64,000 bases of DNA from Ulvibacterium sp965248315 (lineage in GTDB: Bacteria > Bacteroidota > Bacteroidia > Flavobacteriales > Flavobacteriaceae). The translations under genes and the position numbers were made by a program. Positions 17,801 through 25,737 of this stretch are shown here, one piece after another (positions within the stretch are counted from its first letter, which is position 1; the number at the start of each line of letters is the position of its first letter). The notes beneath the pieces were generated by a model. That model worked only from the letters and a program-made list of their open reading frames with translations, had not been told where the DNA came from and searched no databases. The stretch spans positions 4,030,001 to 4,094,000 of the forward strand of contig NZ_CBDFIX010000002.1 of NCBI RefSeq assembly GCF_965248315.1, in the 5' to 3' direction.

Positions 17801-18005
17801 CGGATCCCGACCAACTGGCCGCCCCGGATACGTTCCAGGAGATATTGGAAGCCCCGGAAAGATAGTAATTGTTGGTCGTTCCCTCGTCCACGGAGGTCGG
17901 GCCCGTTATTTGTTGTGCCGAGGCCGCTGTCCCCATAAAGAGACATAGGAGTAGAACGGCCAAAGGGCCAAATGTCCAAATTCTATTGTTTTGTTTTGTT
18001 TTCAT
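11829..18005 (-). CDS. Full-length Rhs polymorphic toxin with Ig-like array and glycine-zipper tip
   Basis: 2058 residues. Signal peptide (LAVLLLCLFMGTAASAQQ). Residues ~30-735 are repeated Ig/PKD-like surface modules typical of Bacteroidota (GPTSVDEGTTNNYYLSG, EVTLTRTGSPTSGITWYWQG twice in related form, TTYYAESYNATTGC). A calcium-binding-like stretch YYYDGDNDGLGDPN follows, then a DUF6443-like segment (~780-930; YTRTYQEPRTAVPTQKF, YFDGLGRPMQQVGIRQS). YD repeats run to ~1690, then the Rhs core (YKDHLGNVRLSYTDANGDGD, YYPFGLKHQGYN, DPAIGRFNGMDRF, DPSGLY, to ~1798). The ~260-residue tip carries the linker LDGVTVTAGS and a C-terminal glycine zipper (GWAGAEAGAAAGAAIGVWFG). No T9SS sorting domain, PAAR or VgrG part is seen, so the export route beyond Sec is open. 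It is the only intact Rhs gene here and the likely parent of the orphan tips at 1.5-11 kb. Confidence 0.9.
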   Translation of the reverse strand: MKTKQNNRIWTFGPLAVLLLCLFMGTAASAQQITGPTSVDEGTTNNYYLSGASNISWNVSGAASWSGSGSSISVTAGSSNYTVSANFTGGPGYSALFVNVTPSGPPNPGNPTASTSNCEVTLTRTGSPTSGITWYWQGRTSSGTSITKGSGSTYVADEGSGRYYIRAKYNTGGWSAGSGYVDVTLPTTPSAPTFTGSNPREICAGQTTTLTVSSPISGTYRWYNSSGTQVGTGTSYAASPGSSTTYSARVTSSAGCESAAGTIQVDVIDLPAPLNNSPVRDCTSTSTVVLSAQSSKTVDGQTHNDMVHVWYSDQTRNNVVSHAVVGGTPSGTLATEKIITLQVGQSASYWVASKVGNCEGDLVEVTGEYIDYSIDGGQISAPSQATICYGTDPGNMANSTLPSGGDGAFSYEWQYSDDNSIWNDISGATSASYDPSGVLVGNRWYRRKALSCNRFGYSNTVQVTVQANVLQPTLQIESQTTCSSPSGSIRISNYNAAYSYSANPSTGVTIQGDLVTAFQGTYTITATNNGCSSIASESVTILEQPFAPGAPLSPTIDDTVCGEVTLTRGEPNPTSNATWYWQTEETGTSTGPANSAATVTLTSGSVYYLRAKHDTSDCWGPARVINYTIDQVPLEATGSDVSRCGSGVVTLIASPGTHGDEIRWYTVASGGLPLSDGVSANTLEYTTPGISSNTTYYAESYNATTGCFSSTRHALQAIIDSGINTYYYDGDNDGLGDPNISIIACTQPSGYATNASDLCPNVQSPTNDCPASNSSDQNYVYTRTYQEPRTAVPTQKFDEGDNGQFDVENDYVQGITYFDGLGRPMQQVGIRQSADSLDLVTHFGYDAYGRQDKEWLPFHEPDSTLGSYRYWDVELATKQYYKTHPVYADDFTGLLEGDVNAYSETYFETSPLNRVLRQAAPGEDWKLDKLSDDRSIEFDYETNDTLQIRMFRIETEFVNNTRIPELKFPEDAQGNPIEFYSPGELFKNITKDENHDTADGKLHTTEEYTDKQGRVVLKRTYADADIDLNGNGNNTDPNEILEAPHDTYYVYDDFGNLAYVLPPKMEASTATLAEINTGMVELGYQYVYDNRNRLVEKQLPGKGREHIVYDKLDRPIMTQDSVQRVNGEWLFTKYDAFGRVAYTGKAVEMDASVPRSRTAVQDLANGIGGAHWVEQATAATTIGGEDVHYNNAAYPVATVTEVLTINYYDNYDFLASETGISLPATVLGQAVENHNNLSPIATKGLATGSKVKVLDIIPTSWITSVTAYDTKARPVYTYTENEYLGTQDMMESALDFSGRAVKVKASHTRSSVTIVTIDNFTYDHTGRLLAQTQCIGDETLGDSCTGGGGVVADLPLSGTVTDSRVATASITVTNATLLPDARLYIDPNATGTGGAEELIVYNSYDALGQLAHKKVGGTSGSGYTATGGLQEVDYKYNVRGWLTDINDISDAIPNKLFNFSLSYNQGPAPLYNGNISRTQWRTDNQDSSLKSYDYAYDALNRIGSAVDNTGNYNLSGVTYDKNGNILSLNRQGHTNAGATSFGAMDRLTYVYTGNQLDLVEDDDSLGNNDYGFVDGTNTGDDFAYDANGNMTSDRNKGITGITYNHLNLPEQVSFGSDNIQYVYAANGIKLKKTVNDNGSSISTEYNGNYIYKTVGGNNELQFIGHSEGYITPDGSNGWQYVYNYKDHLGNVRLSYTDANGDGDITTNEIIEESNYYPFGLKHQGYNSNISSLGNSTAQLWRYNGQENEEALGLNVTEMTFRQYDPAIGRFNGMDRFTEFSYDITPYRFAFNNPIYWSDPSGLYEVDEDGNIIITNELEIENLLNYLDNNQGASVADISEHIFTSENFGMDLDGVTVTAGSPSSEFLALNRIGNQVQSGLNSVTNFNGNILHNGAGMFDEEGRVNDTFAGAMAGAQSLTSTYRVTRGNAISPKYYSSGWRGGSRGRITTYSASGTAKVLGRGSLGVSAAIGVYNINQAYKLDGGTIGYNTKVQTSTTLGSIAGGWAGAEAGAAAGAAIGVWFGGVGAVPGAIIGGIVGGVIGSYAGAEAGEAIGEQIAN

Positions 18006-18107
18006 CTTGGGGTCTTTTATTTATTGTTCGTACTGGCAGTGACAGTGGTCATCGTAATCACTTTAATGTCATATCCAGAATATGGCTATATATTTTTGGG
18101 TAATGTT

Positions 18108-21100
18108 TTAGTTACAACTGTTTGCGGTCAAATCCACTTGGACATTGAAAACAGGAGTATCCGCATCGGTCTCAATAAAAATGGTAGACATACCATCCCA
18201 GGCATTGGGTCCGGTAAGTGGTTTTAATAGCTTCACTTTTACCGCCATCCAAGACTGTGTAGTGGGTGGAACATCATATGTGCCTAATAGTTGCAGTTCG
18301 TTTGTATCTATTCCCACATGGGTCACTTTTATGGGGGAGTTCCCATCATTGTTGAGAAGAATCCCTATTTCAGCAAAGCCGGATCCTACCTCATAACAGT
18401 CTTGGGGAAGACTTAAAATCCTTGTTTCTACGGCACTATTGGCCGAAAGGGATATACTAACGTTCCCATCCAGGTTGTCCGTGGTCTGTAAGATCATATT
18501 GCCACCTTCTATTCCTGCTCCCGGATTGGGCGAAGTATAGGTCACAGGCAAGCTAAAGGTATCGCCCGGTCGAATCAGAAAAGGCGTGCTCGCCCAGGTA
18601 CTGCTAAAGTTGGTAGGTAGTGAAAGACTATTTATGGTAATGTCATAGTTTCCTTCATTTTTAATTCCGGTGTTTATGGTCCGGACGGAATCCGGGCCGA
18701 CCACCCCAAAATTAATCCCGGTCCTAGAAGTAATTCCACCGTACCTTTCCGGTGTTTTATAGTGGTATTCATAGTCTTGTAGCAATTCGTTGTTCAAATC
18801 CTTGATCGTTTCCAATCGCCTAAAGGCATCATAGGAGTAGGTCGTTTTGCGGGCCGAGGGATCGTACATCGCTACCATTCCCACCATGGGGTCGAATGTA
18901 TAGGTAGTGATCAGGGCCTTTTGGGCAACTGGATTGGAACGGATATTTTCTTCATAGGTTGTTGGATTACTAAGGGCAGTGGTATGGGCCTGAGCAAGGT
19001 CCGTATGTCCTATGTTCTCGCCCTTTACAATGGGGTACTCCTCGTTATAGCCCCAAACCAAGGATGTTGTTGGGCCATCCGCTACCTTATATTGCAATAC
19101 GTTGCCTTCTGAGTCATAATCCTCATAGACCACCACCGAGCGGTACGCGGGGAACTCAAAACCATTGGCAGAACTTGTAAAATTGGCCTTGGAACCATCG
19201 TACTCCAAGACTTCCCGTAAAACAACATTGCCTTCTTCCAAATCATAGCGGTAGCCGGTTGCGGCAATTACCGAATCACCCACATAGGTAAGTTTTTCCA
19301 ATACCGGGCTTACAATATTCTCATCATCCAAGACGCTGCCCAAGCATGTAACACCGTCACTGGCGTATACACAGGCTGCACCGGTGAACTCTTCTAGGCG
19401 TTTGTACTCCGTACGAAGCACTTCCCCTTTGCTATTGGTAGTGCTTTCCTCCTTTTGCTGTCCTATGGCATTGAAGGTATAATTGACAGTATTGCTTACG
19501 TCCCTGCTACCATAGGTGGTTTTGGTATTGATGGAGTCAATCTCGGCAAAACCCACAGGAAGGTGATACGGGTAATAGGATAAGGCGTAGCCATTGTTCC
19601 AGTACTTACGATTGGAATATGACAATCCTAAAATTGGTGAATCAAAATTTTCATAGAGTCCGTAGTGCTTGCTTTGGACTTGCAAACCGCTAATGTTTTC
19701 CAGGATTTGGTCTTCCAATTTGCCATTCTTATAGGTTTTTGGCTCATAGGGTACTGTATTATCGGCAACGGGTCTACGCGTCGGAATATTGGTAAAATAA
19801 TGTTCTGTTTCATAACTTTCTCCATCCTTACCCTCGGCTATTTCCGTAACTTGGCTATATCCGATCTTCTTCCCTTCCGCAGTGTTTTGGCCTGAAATGC
19901 CACCTAGGGAAAACCAAACATAACTACATATATCATTACTGTTTAAAATACCATCTCCATTGGTGTCCAATAGAATAAGATTCTCTGAATAGTGTCCAAA
20001 GGGAGTAAGCATTATTCCCGTACTTTCATTTAGGTTTCTATATCCAAATGTTTTTTTGATCGAAACCATTCCAGGTTTTTCATAGGTGGTAAGTTCCTTA
20101 ATTCTAAGCCCTCCGGCGATTGCATTACCACTGGCGCCACTGGCGTCCAAAGCCTCCGGGGTATAGTAGGCAGCGGCGGCGGAACCTCCCTCAACATAGT
20201 AATCGTGCGGTTCGTACACAAAATCGGTATAACCTCCTGTAGGGTATTGTACCCTTTTTAAGCTTCCCGCTATCCCGTAGGTAAAATCCGCTTTCCGTCC
20301 CTCCGTTTGATAATAGAACTTCTTGGTGATATCGGCTTCAAAAACGGAGCAAGCATCACTTAATATTCTTGGAGTCACCTGAAGCAGTTGATCATTGTCC
20401 TCCTCGCCATTGTAGAAACCAAAATGATCTATTCCCCTAGTGAACTTTGAGGGGATACCGTTGCTTCCTAAATTGTAAAAGAAACGATGGGTCTGGTCAT
20501 CAACGGTTACAAAGTCCAAGCGGCTTCTGAGCCAGGCGTATTTGGCTGGTTCCGTATTGATGTTGTCTATGCTCTCGTCCAACAAGTATTCCAGATTAAA
20601 GTAGGATTGTCCAAAAACTATGTTCTTTTCAAAGGTAGATACCGGATCAAGTCCTTCAATATACAGACCTGTATACCGCTTTGGTTTTTGCGCGGTCAAG
20701 GGAAATGAGCTTTCGAAGAGAAAAGTATTGCTACGAAGATCCTCCCGGTCCTCTTGATTAAAGGTTATGGACAGTTCGTTAGGTATGATTATGGATTGTT
20801 GATATACATGCTCGGTTACCAAACGGGAAAAGGAAATTCCTTGAGAGCCCGGTTGTAATTCTGTTACATGAACATCTGAAAAAGAAGGTGCACCGACCGA
20901 TACAAAAGGACTGTTCTGAGTTGATAGAATATTGTAATTGAATGAGATTTGCTTACCCCTAGGGCTTTGTATGCTGGACAGGTACCAAGCCGTTACCGTC
21001 CTAAATTGTCCACGATTCGTAGTATTGACAATATCTATGTAAGTCCCATCATAAGGTCCTCCAATTGGGTTGGGGCTATACCCGGCCATATTTGTGGTTC

Positions 21101-21785
21101 TTTCCTTTATATCAAAAGTACCTTCGAATCCCTCAGGTGTCTTTATGGTAAAATAGGGATTGGGGCCATCAAAATATTGAATAATTGTAGCGTCATTCTT
21201 CAGTTTGATGACTGTTATGGCATCTGTTGGAGCACTCTTTTTTGAAAGTATGAAGGAACCTTGAAACCCAAAAAAGTTATAATCAAAGGTATCCGGTTCC
21301 GTATCGTACCATGAACTTGTAAAATTCGTTACGTGTGAGTTTCTTTCAGTTAAGTTGAGACTAGTCCAGTTGTCAAGGTCATTTATAATATCCCCCACGG
21401 TTTCGGTATCATGGATATAGCCCTTTGCCAAATTAGGCACATTGTGAAAATCGTTGCCTTTTCTGATACTTCTGGAAATAACCGCAGTAGAGCTCAGGGA
21501 CCAGCCCAAACCTACTTCCGTGGCTTCTTGGTTGGTCCGTATCCCCGTAGCATGATAGTTCAGCGTAATCGGCAAGGACCAACCGTCAAAATCTATAGTG
21601 TACAGAGGTATGGATGTATTGGCCGTACCCGTGTACAAAGCCGGTTGCTGCGCCGAGAATTGGGTCAGGGAATAAGCGGTTGGACTGGGAGGTGTAAAAT
21701 CCAACAGTCTTGGGTCCGGATCTGGATCTTGTGCTTGAAGCTGTAGTATTCCTAACAAGAAAATTAAAGGGAAAACATTTTTCAT
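18108..21785 (-). CDS. SpvB/YD-repeat surface protein, companion of the Rhs gene
   Basis: 1225 residues with signal peptide (VFPLIFLLGILQLQAQ). The N-terminal region (PALYTGTANTSIPLYTIDFD, LPITLNYHATGIRTNQEATE, VGLGWSLS) is typical of the large secreted proteins that precede Rhs genes in Bacteroidota and resembles the start of SpvB/TcdB-type beta-propeller proteins. Degenerate YD repeats occur at ~880-1000 (FDPMVGMVAMYDPSARKTTY, YDAFRRLETIKDLNNELLQD). The last ~200 residues look like two Ig-like, choice-of-anchor modules (NFGVVGPDSVRTINTGIKN, VGSGFAEIGILLNNDGN). No sorting signal of T9SS type is seen. It lies 100 bases before the Rhs gene in the same direction, suggesting they function together, perhaps as shell and cargo. 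Confidence 0.8.
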   Translation of the reverse strand: MKNVFPLIFLLGILQLQAQDPDPDPRLLDFTPPSPTAYSLTQFSAQQPALYTGTANTSIPLYTIDFDGWSLPITLNYHATGIRTNQEATEVGLGWSLSSTAVISRSIRKGNDFHNVPNLAKGYIHDTETVGDIINDLDNWTSLNLTERNSHVTNFTSSWYDTEPDTFDYNFFGFQGSFILSKKSAPTDAITVIKLKNDATIIQYFDGPNPYFTIKTPEGFEGTFDIKERTTNMAGYSPNPIGGPYDGTYIDIVNTTNRGQFRTVTAWYLSSIQSPRGKQISFNYNILSTQNSPFVSVGAPSFSDVHVTELQPGSQGISFSRLVTEHVYQQSIIIPNELSITFNQEDREDLRSNTFLFESSFPLTAQKPKRYTGLYIEGLDPVSTFEKNIVFGQSYFNLEYLLDESIDNINTEPAKYAWLRSRLDFVTVDDQTHRFFYNLGSNGIPSKFTRGIDHFGFYNGEEDNDQLLQVTPRILSDACSVFEADITKKFYYQTEGRKADFTYGIAGSLKRVQYPTGGYTDFVYEPHDYYVEGGSAAAAYYTPEALDASGASGNAIAGGLRIKELTTYEKPGMVSIKKTFGYRNLNESTGIMLTPFGHYSENLILLDTNGDGILNSNDICSYVWFSLGGISGQNTAEGKKIGYSQVTEIAEGKDGESYETEHYFTNIPTRRPVADNTVPYEPKTYKNGKLEDQILENISGLQVQSKHYGLYENFDSPILGLSYSNRKYWNNGYALSYYPYHLPVGFAEIDSINTKTTYGSRDVSNTVNYTFNAIGQQKEESTTNSKGEVLRTEYKRLEEFTGAACVYASDGVTCLGSVLDDENIVSPVLEKLTYVGDSVIAATGYRYDLEEGNVVLREVLEYDGSKANFTSSANGFEFPAYRSVVVYEDYDSEGNVLQYKVADGPTTSLVWGYNEEYPIVKGENIGHTDLAQAHTTALSNPTTYEENIRSNPVAQKALITTYTFDPMVGMVAMYDPSARKTTYSYDAFRRLETIKDLNNELLQDYEYHYKTPERYGGITSRTGINFGVVGPDSVRTINTGIKNEGNYDITINSLSLPTNFSSTWASTPFLIRPGDTFSLPVTYTSPNPGAGIEGGNMILQTTDNLDGNVSISLSANSAVETRILSLPQDCYEVGSGFAEIGILLNNDGNSPIKVTHVGIDTNELQLLGTYDVPPTTQSWMAVKVKLLKPLTGPNAWDGMSTIFIETDADTPVFNVQVDLTANSCN

Positions 21786-21839
21786 TTTGTATGTTTTTGA
21801 TTTGGGTCTTCTTTTTATTTATTGTTTCTCATAGATAGC

Positions 21840-22940
21840 CTATGGATTCTTTCTACTTTGTTCCAATACCTCTATTCGTTTTACCAGATCTACCTGGGTA
21901 CGATTACTTTGTAAGAGATATAATGTCAACTCCTCGATCTTCTCCAGGAGCAGTTTGTTCATCTCCCCGAGTGCTATGCCGTTGGCCTCAACCTCGGCCG
22001 CGGAGGGGATATTGATCAGGTGGCCCTTTTCGTTGATGTAGGCTTCCACTTCCTCCAAGGTGGGCAGGTCATAGCCTTCGGCAAACACATAGTCTGCCCA
22101 ACCGGTCTCCACCTTTACCTCCTCGGCCCGAATCTTGCCACCCACGGCCAATTTCCAACTACCTATATTGGTGGTACCGATACCGACATTACCCGCGGTG
22201 TAATCGATATCGTTCCCGGAAGTGTTCCAAACGGTCTGTCCGATACCACTTCCATTGGGATCAATAATTTCCGCAATGGTAGGCTCCTGACCGTTTACCT
22301 CGTAGAGAGTCGGATTCCAGAAGTAAATCTCGCTTGCGCCCCCGGTATCTCCCCATAAAATAGATTCTTCCCGCATAGTTACCGCAGCGGCCGAAAACTT
22401 GTAATCAGTTAAAGATCGTATCATCGTGCCATCCACAGCATATAAAGCACCCAAATGTGTGGTTGAGGTTTCATTACTTCCATGCGCAAAGCCCACCATT
22501 AAATACCAAGTATCCAAGGCCGGCAGGTCCGTATCATTGAACCAAGGGGAATTGTCAGTGCTCCCGTCAAGGTTTAAACTTGCCTCTTGGGAGACATTGT
22601 CATTCGCCTCAAAGCCGAATAATTCAGCTCCGTCATGGGAAATGGTTTTTTTCACCCAAACCGTAAACCGATAAGTTTTAGTATGATCGATATTGATAAA
22701 GGTTCCCCTCCATCCCCCATCTTGTCCACCATTTCCGCTTGGCATACCCTTCCAGACTACACTAGTATTGCCATGGGGGTCGGTGCCTACTATCCTTTCA
22801 TTTTCGGAAGCTTCATTTTGGTAAACCCCGAAACTACCGACCGAACCGGTTCCTACGCTCCAACTAGAGGTATCCAAAAGATTGGTCTGGCCCCACATCA
22901 ATGTTGGAAAAACCAAAAGTGCAAAAACAATGTTTTTCAT
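21840..22940 (-). CDS. Tandem secreted paralog 5 (carbohydrate-binding-like head, tail-spike-like end)
   Basis: 366 residues. Signal peptide (IVFALLVFPTLMWGQ). Residues ~18-215 form a jelly-roll-like domain (TNLLDTSSWSVGTGSV, PHGNTSVVWKGMPSGN, IDHTKTYRFTVWVKKT) similar to carbohydrate-binding modules. A linker YEVNGQEPTIAEIIDPNGSG leads to VWNTSGNDIDYTAGNVGIGT, then the conserved C-terminal domain (EEVKVETGWADYVF, LPTLEEVEAYINEKGHL, GEMNKLLLEKIEELTLYLLQ). That end resembles the trimeric tail-fibre-like C-termini common in Bacteroidota. Last of five paralogs in a row, 2 bases from its neighbour. Trimeric adhesin or Rhs-associated surface protein is a reasonable guess. Confidence 0.75.
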   Translation of the reverse strand: MKNIVFALLVFPTLMWGQTNLLDTSSWSVGTGSVGSFGVYQNEASENERIVGTDPHGNTSVVWKGMPSGNGGQDGGWRGTFINIDHTKTYRFTVWVKKTISHDGAELFGFEANDNVSQEASLNLDGSTDNSPWFNDTDLPALDTWYLMVGFAHGSNETSTTHLGALYAVDGTMIRSLTDYKFSAAAVTMREESILWGDTGGASEIYFWNPTLYEVNGQEPTIAEIIDPNGSGIGQTVWNTSGNDIDYTAGNVGIGTTNIGSWKLAVGGKIRAEEVKVETGWADYVFAEGYDLPTLEEVEAYINEKGHLINIPSAAEVEANGIALGEMNKLLLEKIEELTLYLLQSNRTQVDLVKRIEVLEQSRKNP

Positions 22941-22941
22941 C

Positions 22942-24078
22942 TTATTTATGATTTGAAGGTTGTGCGATTAGTTTTTTTAATCGATTGATTTCGTTTTCCA
23001 TAACATCCAATCGTTTTAATCTACTTTCCTGTTCCAAAATATAGAGGGTCAATTCTTCGATCTTTTCCAAGAGTTTCATATTCATAATCCCAAGTTCAAC
23101 CCCTTGCTCTTCCATTTCCTGCGCAGAGGGAATGTTGGGCAGATGCCCATTTTCTTGGATATGTTTTTGTACTTCCTCCAAGGATTTAAGGTCATATCCT
23201 TCCTTAAAGACATAGTCCGGTCCGGGAACGGAAAGATCCACCTTTACTTCTTCGGCATGGATCCTACCTTTTACCGTAAGCTTGTCGTCCGGGATCGTGG
23301 TACCAATGCCCACGTTGCCAGCGGTGTAATCGATATCATTACCGGAAGTGTTCCAAACGGTCTGGCCGCTACCACTTCCATTGGGATCAATAATTTCCGC
23401 AATGGTGGGCTCCTGGCCATTGACCTCATAGAGCTCGGGACCGTAATGGTATTGCCTGTTGGAGGTATTGCTCTCCCAGGCCAGTAAGGCCCTAGGGCTA
23501 AGGTCATCGGCGTCCGAGGCAAATTTCAAATCGATAAAGCCCGTGACCCCCGGAACCTTTTGCCCGGTGGCCGGATCGTATATGCCTCCATCTGAGGTAG
23601 TGCCTGTATGCGCACTAGGATGCACGAACCCTACCAACAGATACCAGGTATCCAACGATGGGAGGTCTCCGCCCCAAAGAATACCGCTGTTACTGGCGGT
23701 ACCGTCCAGTTTAAGGATGGCATCTGCACCGGAGGAATTCCCGGCCCAGATACCAAAATCAGTCCGCCCGTCATTGGAATTGGTCTTCTTGATCCATACG
23801 GAGAACCGATAGGTTTTGGTATGGTCCATATTCATATGCAGCTTAAAACCTCCGTTTGCATAAGCGCTTGTAGCATCAGGTACGGCCGTCCACAACACGG
23901 ACTGGTTGCCGTAGGGATTGGTCCCCAGTTCACGGACATTCTCCGCATCGGTTCCCAATCTATAAAAACCGGTAGCTGCCCCGGTGCCGACTGTCCAGGT
24001 AGAGGTATCGATCAAATTGGTCTGGGCATAGGAGAATGCCCCGATAAGCAACAAGGAAAATTTGAACATTGATCTCAT
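22942..24078 (-). CDS. Tandem secreted paralog 4
   Basis: 378 residues, same plan as its neighbours: signal peptide (FKFSLLLIGAFSYAQ), binding-like head starting TNLIDTSTWTVGTGAATGFY and containing NMDHTKTYRFSVWIKKTNSN, linker YEVNGQEPTIAEIIDPNGSG, GNVGIGTT, and C-terminal domain with YVFKEGYDLKSLEEVQKHIQ and NIPSAQEMEEQGVELGIMNM. It has a longer coiled-coil end (EQESRLKRLDVMENEINRLK). The tail sequence is nearly identical to a stub preserved at 25244-25324, showing that another copy once stood there. Its start is 20 bases after the preceding paralog, which indicates cotranscription. Confidence 0.75.
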   Translation of the reverse strand: MRSMFKFSLLLIGAFSYAQTNLIDTSTWTVGTGAATGFYRLGTDAENVRELGTNPYGNQSVLWTAVPDATSAYANGGFKLHMNMDHTKTYRFSVWIKKTNSNDGRTDFGIWAGNSSGADAILKLDGTASNSGILWGGDLPSLDTWYLLVGFVHPSAHTGTTSDGGIYDPATGQKVPGVTGFIDLKFASDADDLSPRALLAWESNTSNRQYHYGPELYEVNGQEPTIAEIIDPNGSGSGQTVWNTSGNDIDYTAGNVGIGTTIPDDKLTVKGRIHAEEVKVDLSVPGPDYVFKEGYDLKSLEEVQKHIQENGHLPNIPSAQEMEEQGVELGIMNMKLLEKIEELTLYILEQESRLKRLDVMENEINRLKKLIAQPSNHK

Positions 24079-24097
24079 TTCTAATTCTGTTTTGATT

Positions 24098-25216
24098 TTA
24101 TTTTTTGTGGTTTGTTCGCATAAGGGACACCTCTTTTTGTAAGGCTTCCAAGTTTTTATACAATTGCTTTTGGTTCTGCTCTTGTTGTAAAATGTATAAG
24201 GTTAGTTCCTCTATCTTCTCTAGGAGCAGCTTGTTCATCTCTCCGAGTGCTATACCGTTGGCCTGTACCTCGGCCGCGGAAGGGATATTGATGAGGTGGC
24301 CCTTTTCGTTGATGTGTTCCTCTACCTCTTCCAAGGTGGGAAGGTCATAGTCTTTGGCAAAAACATAATCGGCCCAGTTGGTCTCCACTTTTACTTCTTC
24401 GGCGCGGATCTTGCCGCCCACGGCCAATTTCCAAGTACCGATATTGGTGGTACCGATACCCACGTTGCCCGCGGTATAATCGATATCGTTTCCTGAGGAG
24501 TTCCAAACGGTCTGTCCACTACCTCCGCTTCCCCCGGGATTGATTAGTTCCGCAATGGTGGGTTCCTGGCCGTTGACCTCGTAAAGGGTAGGCTCCCAGA
24601 AAAATTGTCGGTCCGATGTATTGGTATCGATATACAGATAGGCCCGGTGGCGCATCTGGGTCGAAGTGGATGAAAACTTATAGTCGGTAAGATTTTGTAC
24701 TTTAACACCATTCAGGTCATAAATACCACCTTCACTTAACATGGATGAATATCCGCTCTCATGCAGAAACCCAACCAAGAGGTACCAGGTATCCAATTGG
24801 GGGAGATCTCCTGCAAAAAAATAAACATTGCCATTTACGGTTCCATCCAGAAGCCGGGTGTTCGCATTGTTGCCGGTATCATAAGCATAAGGGCCAAAAT
24901 ATGTTACGCCGTCATTGGAGTTCGTTTTTTTTATCCATACCGTAAAGCGATAGGTCTTGGTATGATCCGCCGCCATATAAGGTGAATTCCATCCCCCATC
25001 GGCGTCATAGCCCGCATCTGGGACCACTTTCCACAGTACCGAAGTGTTACCATGGGGATCTGTTCCCAGTTCCCTTACGTTTTCGGCATCGGTTCCAATT
25101 CTCCAAAATCCTGTTACCGTTCCATTGCCGACCGTCCAGGTGGAGGTATCGATCAAATTGGTTTGGCTCCATATCCAGGCTGGAAATACCAAAAGTGTAA
25201 ATACAATTTTTTTCAT
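24098..25216 (-). CDS. Tandem secreted paralog 3
   Basis: 372 residues with signal peptide (IVFTLLVFPAWIWSQ). The head begins TNLIDTSTWTVGNGTVTGFW; GGIYDLNGVKVQNLTDYKFS and MRHRAYLYIDTNTSDRQFFW are shared almost word for word with the paralog at 27176-28267. The C-terminal domain reads EEVKVETNWADYVFAKDYDL, NEKGHLINIPSAAEVQANGI, and ends in a short coiled coil (QEQNQKQLYKNLEALQKEV). Different parts match different siblings best: head with 27176, tail with 21840. This pattern points to recombination among the copies. Confidence 0.75.
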   Translation of the reverse strand: MKKIVFTLLVFPAWIWSQTNLIDTSTWTVGNGTVTGFWRIGTDAENVRELGTDPHGNTSVLWKVVPDAGYDADGGWNSPYMAADHTKTYRFTVWIKKTNSNDGVTYFGPYAYDTGNNANTRLLDGTVNGNVYFFAGDLPQLDTWYLLVGFLHESGYSSMLSEGGIYDLNGVKVQNLTDYKFSSTSTQMRHRAYLYIDTNTSDRQFFWEPTLYEVNGQEPTIAELINPGGSGGSGQTVWNSSGNDIDYTAGNVGIGTTNIGTWKLAVGGKIRAEEVKVETNWADYVFAKDYDLPTLEEVEEHINEKGHLINIPSAAEVQANGIALGEMNKLLLEKIEELTLYILQQEQNQKQLYKNLEALQKEVSLMRTNHKK

Positions 25217-25243
25217 CTTACTTATGATTCGTTGGTTGTACCA

Positions 25244-25324
25244 CTATTTTTTTAATCGTATGATCTCATTTTCCATAATATCCAATCGTTTTAATCTGTT
25301 TTCTTGATCTAGGATATGCAAAGT
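25244..25324 (-). pseudogene. C-terminal stub of a sixth tandem paralog
   Basis: 27 codons including the stop, reading TLHILDQENRLKRLDIMENE then IIRLKK. This matches the coiled-coil end of the protein at 22942-24078 (LYILEQESRLKRLDVMENE). Upstream of 25324 the similarity ends abruptly and unrelated sequence follows in another frame. It is a clear deletion or recombination remnant. Confidence 0.75.
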
Positions 25325-25737
25325 CTACTCCCCGGCAGTCCTTTTGTATTGAACATCCGGCAGGCCCCATCCGAGGTTTATTGAACCCGCCAACAGCAAT
25401 GGCCGACACAGTATTGTCCAAAGAAGGAAAATCATCGGAAGGGCTTTTCAAATGAAAAATCTTTTCATTTGTACCGGATACGGTACTAGAAACATTTGAG
25501 GTATCGGTCCGTGGAAGACCGAAGGCTGCAAAGAAGAAAATTAAAGGACAGCCGAGGGCACGTCCAGCGGGGGAAGCTTTCATATCAAGTAGGTTAAATT
25601 TGGGTTTATTGTTTAATTTTTTAACACTATTTCATTTATATATATTGTAAGATTTATAACTCAAATATATAGATCTTGTTCTATATAAATGCATGATTTT
25701 ATGATTTTTCGATAAACTACTGCACATTTTAACAACA
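25325..25737. other. Degenerate interval with a short possible secreted ORF
   Basis: On the minus strand an ORF begins at ATG 25583 (MKASPAGRALGCPLIFFFAA) and would run to 25266, overlapping the paralog stub in another frame, so its end is not original. A related-looking start (MKAFPNGHAPMLSFYSPFGL) occurs at 29015 and a third MK-x-x-P start at 28556. The similarity is weak beyond the first 25 residues. Positions 25584-25737 are A/T-rich and hold nothing recognised; this would be the upstream region of the short ORF. Confidence 0.3.

Noticed and set aside
11829..21785. T9SS sorting domain on the Rhs-type proteins
   Set aside because: Neither C-terminus shows the conserved type A or type B pattern; one ends in a glycine zipper and the other in an Ig-like module.
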